From: Allium sativum
Taxonomy: Eukaryota > Streptophyta > Magnoliopsida > Asparagales > Amaryllidaceae
Direction: 5' to 3'
Assembly (NCBI GenBank): GCA_030737875.1
Contig: CM060915.1
Coordinates: forward strand, 361,581,863 to 361,645,862
DNA: 64,000 bases
Part shown: piece after piece, positions 61,801-64,000 of the stretch
How the letters are laid out: each line of letters begins with the position of its first letter
How positions within the stretch are numbered: position 1 is the first letter of the stretch
The notes under the pieces: generated by a model
Seen by the model: only the letters and a program-made list of their open reading frames with translations
The model's database searches: none
What the model was told of the DNA's origin: nothing
Position numbers and translations under genes: made by a program

Positions 61801-61929
61801 TCTTTCCTCACCTTCTAACTTCTTTCTATCAACAATCTGGGGTTCGATACTTGGGTTTTTGGCAAGTAATACGGGTTTATGTATTGTTGTCGAAAATTTG
61901 AACGTCGAATTTTTCCCTGGGTCATTACA
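55879..61929 (+). repeat. 3' LTR of element C
   Basis: The 6051-bp copy has all modules at the same offsets: TATA-like 56952-56960, GTGAG hairpin 58043-58058, GATGCAG 58236-58242 and the GC-rich module at about 59818-59940. The leader ORF starting at 57179 is shorter (82 residues) than its 5' counterpart, arguing against a coding role. It ends GGGTCATTACA, followed by GTTTT. Confidence 0.92.
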
Positions 61930-61934
61930 GTTTT
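61930..61934 (+). repeat. Target-site duplication of element C (right), GTTTT
   Basis: Identical to 48834-48838. Confidence 0.93.
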
Positions 61935-62730
61935 GAAAATTTAAACCTGTATATACGTATTTGAATATTATTTTTATATTGATTTGGACAATCAAGTATA
62001 TAAAGATTTTGCGTACACGTCTGATCCACGTGTAATTGAAGTTTTAATATACTGGATAGATAGAATCATACTCTAGTCGTGCGGAGATGATTCTGTTGAT
62101 GACTACGTAGCATTAGCAGTTTGTGTTCGTGTTTCGAAAGTGGGATGTCTGTATGATTCCAATTGACTGGTGTGAGAAACAAAATATAGTTAGAATGTAT
62201 TATTTTGATTTGGCATCAAAAATCTGATTTTTGGACTATATATCAAAGTTATGAATTTGAAAAGCTAATCAACTAATTGATTGTTGGTTGTGTTGTGTGA
62301 TTATTCATTTAAGCCAACATATAGTTGTAAGGTAAATTTAGGCCAAATTAAACCAATATTGAACTGCATTGAAAATTGTTTGAAATTACATGCATATACA
62401 TGTGTATCCATTGAACAGGTCATTGCAAAGAGGCTAGAGCAGAAGAATAAAATTGTTTGCCCGACAAATAGGTACATGTTTATTGTATTTCTTTGGGTTT
62501 GGATGATTTTATGAACCGATTGGCTGGCCTCTTGGCTGTTTCTTTTTCTTTTTGGATTGGAAAGGCCTGTATGGCAATTTCAGGATTTTCCCGGTGCTCC
62601 CGTACAGGGGAGGTTATGGCGAAATTTTTCGAAAATTTTGGGTGTTAGCCAAATTTTTGAAAATATTGAAAAGTTCTTAGAAACTGAAAAGTTGAAGAAC
62701 TTAATCCATAATGAAAATAATGAAAGTTGA
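61935..62730 (+). mobile_element. Internal domain of D2, 3' piece (incomplete)
   Basis: This is the continuation of the D2 internal domain. It contains GCCCGACAAATAGGTAC (62459-62475) and the run 'ggattttcccggtgctcccg' to 'aggttatggcgaaattttt' (62580-62627), which the A LTR also carries. The polypurine tract is not reached, because LTR G interrupts it. The 77-residue ORF at 62281 shows no domain. Confidence 0.8.
62726..62730 (+). repeat. Left target-site duplication of G (candidate), GTTGA
   Basis: These are the five bases before the LTR boundary at 62731. The right copy is outside the window, so this is unconfirmed. Confidence 0.5.
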
Positions 62731-64000
62731 TGTAACAACCCGAAAATCCATACTATCTGAGCTGACTAATACAACACACGTCCAACTCAAATAATACAGA
62801 AATACGAGTCATTAGGGTTAAAGAAAACAGAAAAGATAGAAGAAGAACAGAAATAACAATACAGAACCTCACAGCGGAACGAATAAAATATATTATATAT
62901 CATAACTTAGAATACCAAATTTGGTACTATATATGCATACCATCATCAGAGCACAATACAATATTTGATACAGTGGAAATAACTCTAAAATTACTAGCGG
63001 TGAAGCCTCTAGCTTCAAACTCCTCCAAGTGTATCTGTAAAGCCTGAAACACTTGACTGCCCGTACAAATTTGGGCACCCAAGAGTTTAGGAAAAACAAA
63101 ACAAAATAAACTCTGGGTCAGTCATGAGACTGGTGTGAGTAAACTCCAACCATATGGTTTAATTTCAAAAATCTTTTAAAAGAAAAGGATAATAGTAAGA
63201 CCAGTCCACACATAAACACGGACTGTTTTTACCTTACTATAAGCCAAACCATTTTGATATCAAATCCAGTGATATTATACTAATGTCTAATCAAATAAAT
63301 AACCAAACAGTAGAATGCTTGCATCTCACGCTCTACATATATATATAGTATAAAATCAAAAACCGCAGGGCGCTTATTGGAGATTGGATTCCAACTATGA
63401 CAAGGTATGGGACCACCTGCCGATAGTGTATCTCTAGAGGCGAATACACCTCGGTTCAACAAGAACGTCTTGCCACCCGGCCCACACATGACCGACCACT
63501 CATTTCGCTTGAGTGTATTGAATGTATATCACCAATGGTTGGGCTCAAACCACCATTTCCCGAGAAGGGACAGCATCGAAATAAATCTAAGAAGTAAAAG
63601 AAATTTCTCTAGATAGGTGATTATACACCCTGATGGGAGCGACCCACATAGCCATGCTGCCTGCCCGATTTTTGTCATTTCCCGGTTGTGAAGCTTGAGG
63701 CTACATCTATCTTTTAGAACATCTGGCCACCATACACTTTGAATGCCACATCGTCAAACCCATCAAATCACTAGTTGATCTTTCCAAAAATATTATGGGT
63801 ATAAAAGCTAAAAGAAACGAATTTCTCCGCCACCAGACGTAATACCTTGAAAAGATCGTCTTATGTGACCATTAGGAATACTCTGTCAGACATTCGTCCA
63901 TACAAGTTGTCCTTGGACTGGACAAACATAACAGCTTTTTGAATTGCACTCCTTCTTCAATTATCTTCAGCATAATCTAATTTGCAATGCATATGCCTAT
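62731..64000 (-). mobile_element. Antisense LTR G (3' part), runs off the window
   Basis: On the plus strand it begins TGTAACAACCCGAAAATCC, the reverse of an LTR end GGATTTTCGGGTTGTTACA. In reverse order it has the pyrimidine tract, the CCGCTGTGAGG block (about 62871), the 'acttggagga..gaagctagagg' block near 63012-63040, the CAGTC-ATGA-GACTG hairpin (about 63119-63132), the 'gcgaaatgagtgg' block (about 63500) and the CGGGCAGGCAGCATGGCTA block (about 63650-63670). It mixes B-like and C-like blocks, so it is a further family. It is the only LTR insertion with a well-defined end on this strand. Confidence 0.85.

Larger units (their letters stand above)
48839..61929 (+). mobile_element. Element C: complete non-autonomous LTR retrotransposon
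   Basis: This 13.1-kb element has LTRs of 6044 and 6051 bp around a 996-bp internal domain, so the LTRs are six times the internal part. Ends are TGTAATGACCC (TGTAACGACCC at the 3' LTR) and GGTTGTTACA or GGTCATTACA. The TSD is GTTTT, the PBS is at 54884-54895 and the polypurine tract at 55866-55878. By eye LTR divergence is a few percent in the first kilobase, greater than in A and B. It inserted in the internal domain of D2 in the same orientation. No gag-pol is present. Confidence 0.93.

Overview
The window looks like intergenic DNA from a large, AT-rich flowering-plant (probably eudicot) genome. It is built almost entirely of nested LTR retrotransposons. I find no believable host protein-coding gene, no rRNA or tRNA gene, and no gag, protease, RT, RNaseH or intact integrase. 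Three complete elements are delimited exactly by TG...CA termini, a 12-13 base primer-binding site (PBS) matching plant initiator tRNA-Met (TTGGTATCAGAGC), a polypurine tract and perfect 5-bp target-site duplications (TSDs). Each has very large LTRs (5.2-6.05 kb) around a tiny non-coding internal domain (1.0-1.4 kb). They are therefore non-autonomous, LARD-like elements. A short fossil reading frame (SNFEDEIIL) just before the polypurine tract suggests descent from a Ty3/gypsy chromovirus (Tekay/Del-like) pol gene; that lineage call is inference.

Layout. 1-1228 plus about 18321-18327: LTR remnant F. About 1227-2060 plus 13873-18313: LTR E, inserted near the end of F. 2061-13867: complete element A, inserted in E (TSD GATAG). 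18328-18846: AT-rich spacer with a (CA)n run. 18847-25247: solo LTR D1 (TSD AATGA). 25253-26744: AT-rich spacer holding a 439-bp LTR fragment flanked by a 37-bp duplication. 26750-39035: complete element B (TSD TGCTA), whose two LTRs are nearly identical by eye and so probably the youngest. 39041-42445: AT-rich spacer with a decayed antisense LTR. 42446-48648: 5' LTR of element D2, whose internal domain is split by complete element C (48839-61929, TSD GTTTT) and resumes at 61930-62730. 62731-64000: antisense LTR G, running off the window.

The families A, B, C/E and D/F differ over much of their LTRs but share one architecture. U3 (about 1.1 kb) carries a duplicated module of roughly 55 bp in A, C and D, and a TATA box near position 1070-1200 in A, B and C. 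It is followed by a purine- or pyrimidine-rich leader, a GTGAG...CTCAC hairpin, an invariant GATGCAG, a strong second hairpin, family-specific minisatellites, and then a long run of short conserved hairpin modules up to the PBS. About 45 bases after the PBS, all four readable elements carry a hairpin whose stem covaries around an invariant TAGTAAT loop. This conserved, apparently non-coding RNA architecture in elements that encode nothing is the most interesting signal in the window. It is the kind of cis-acting information a parasite of another element's proteins would need for packaging, dimerisation, splicing or priming.
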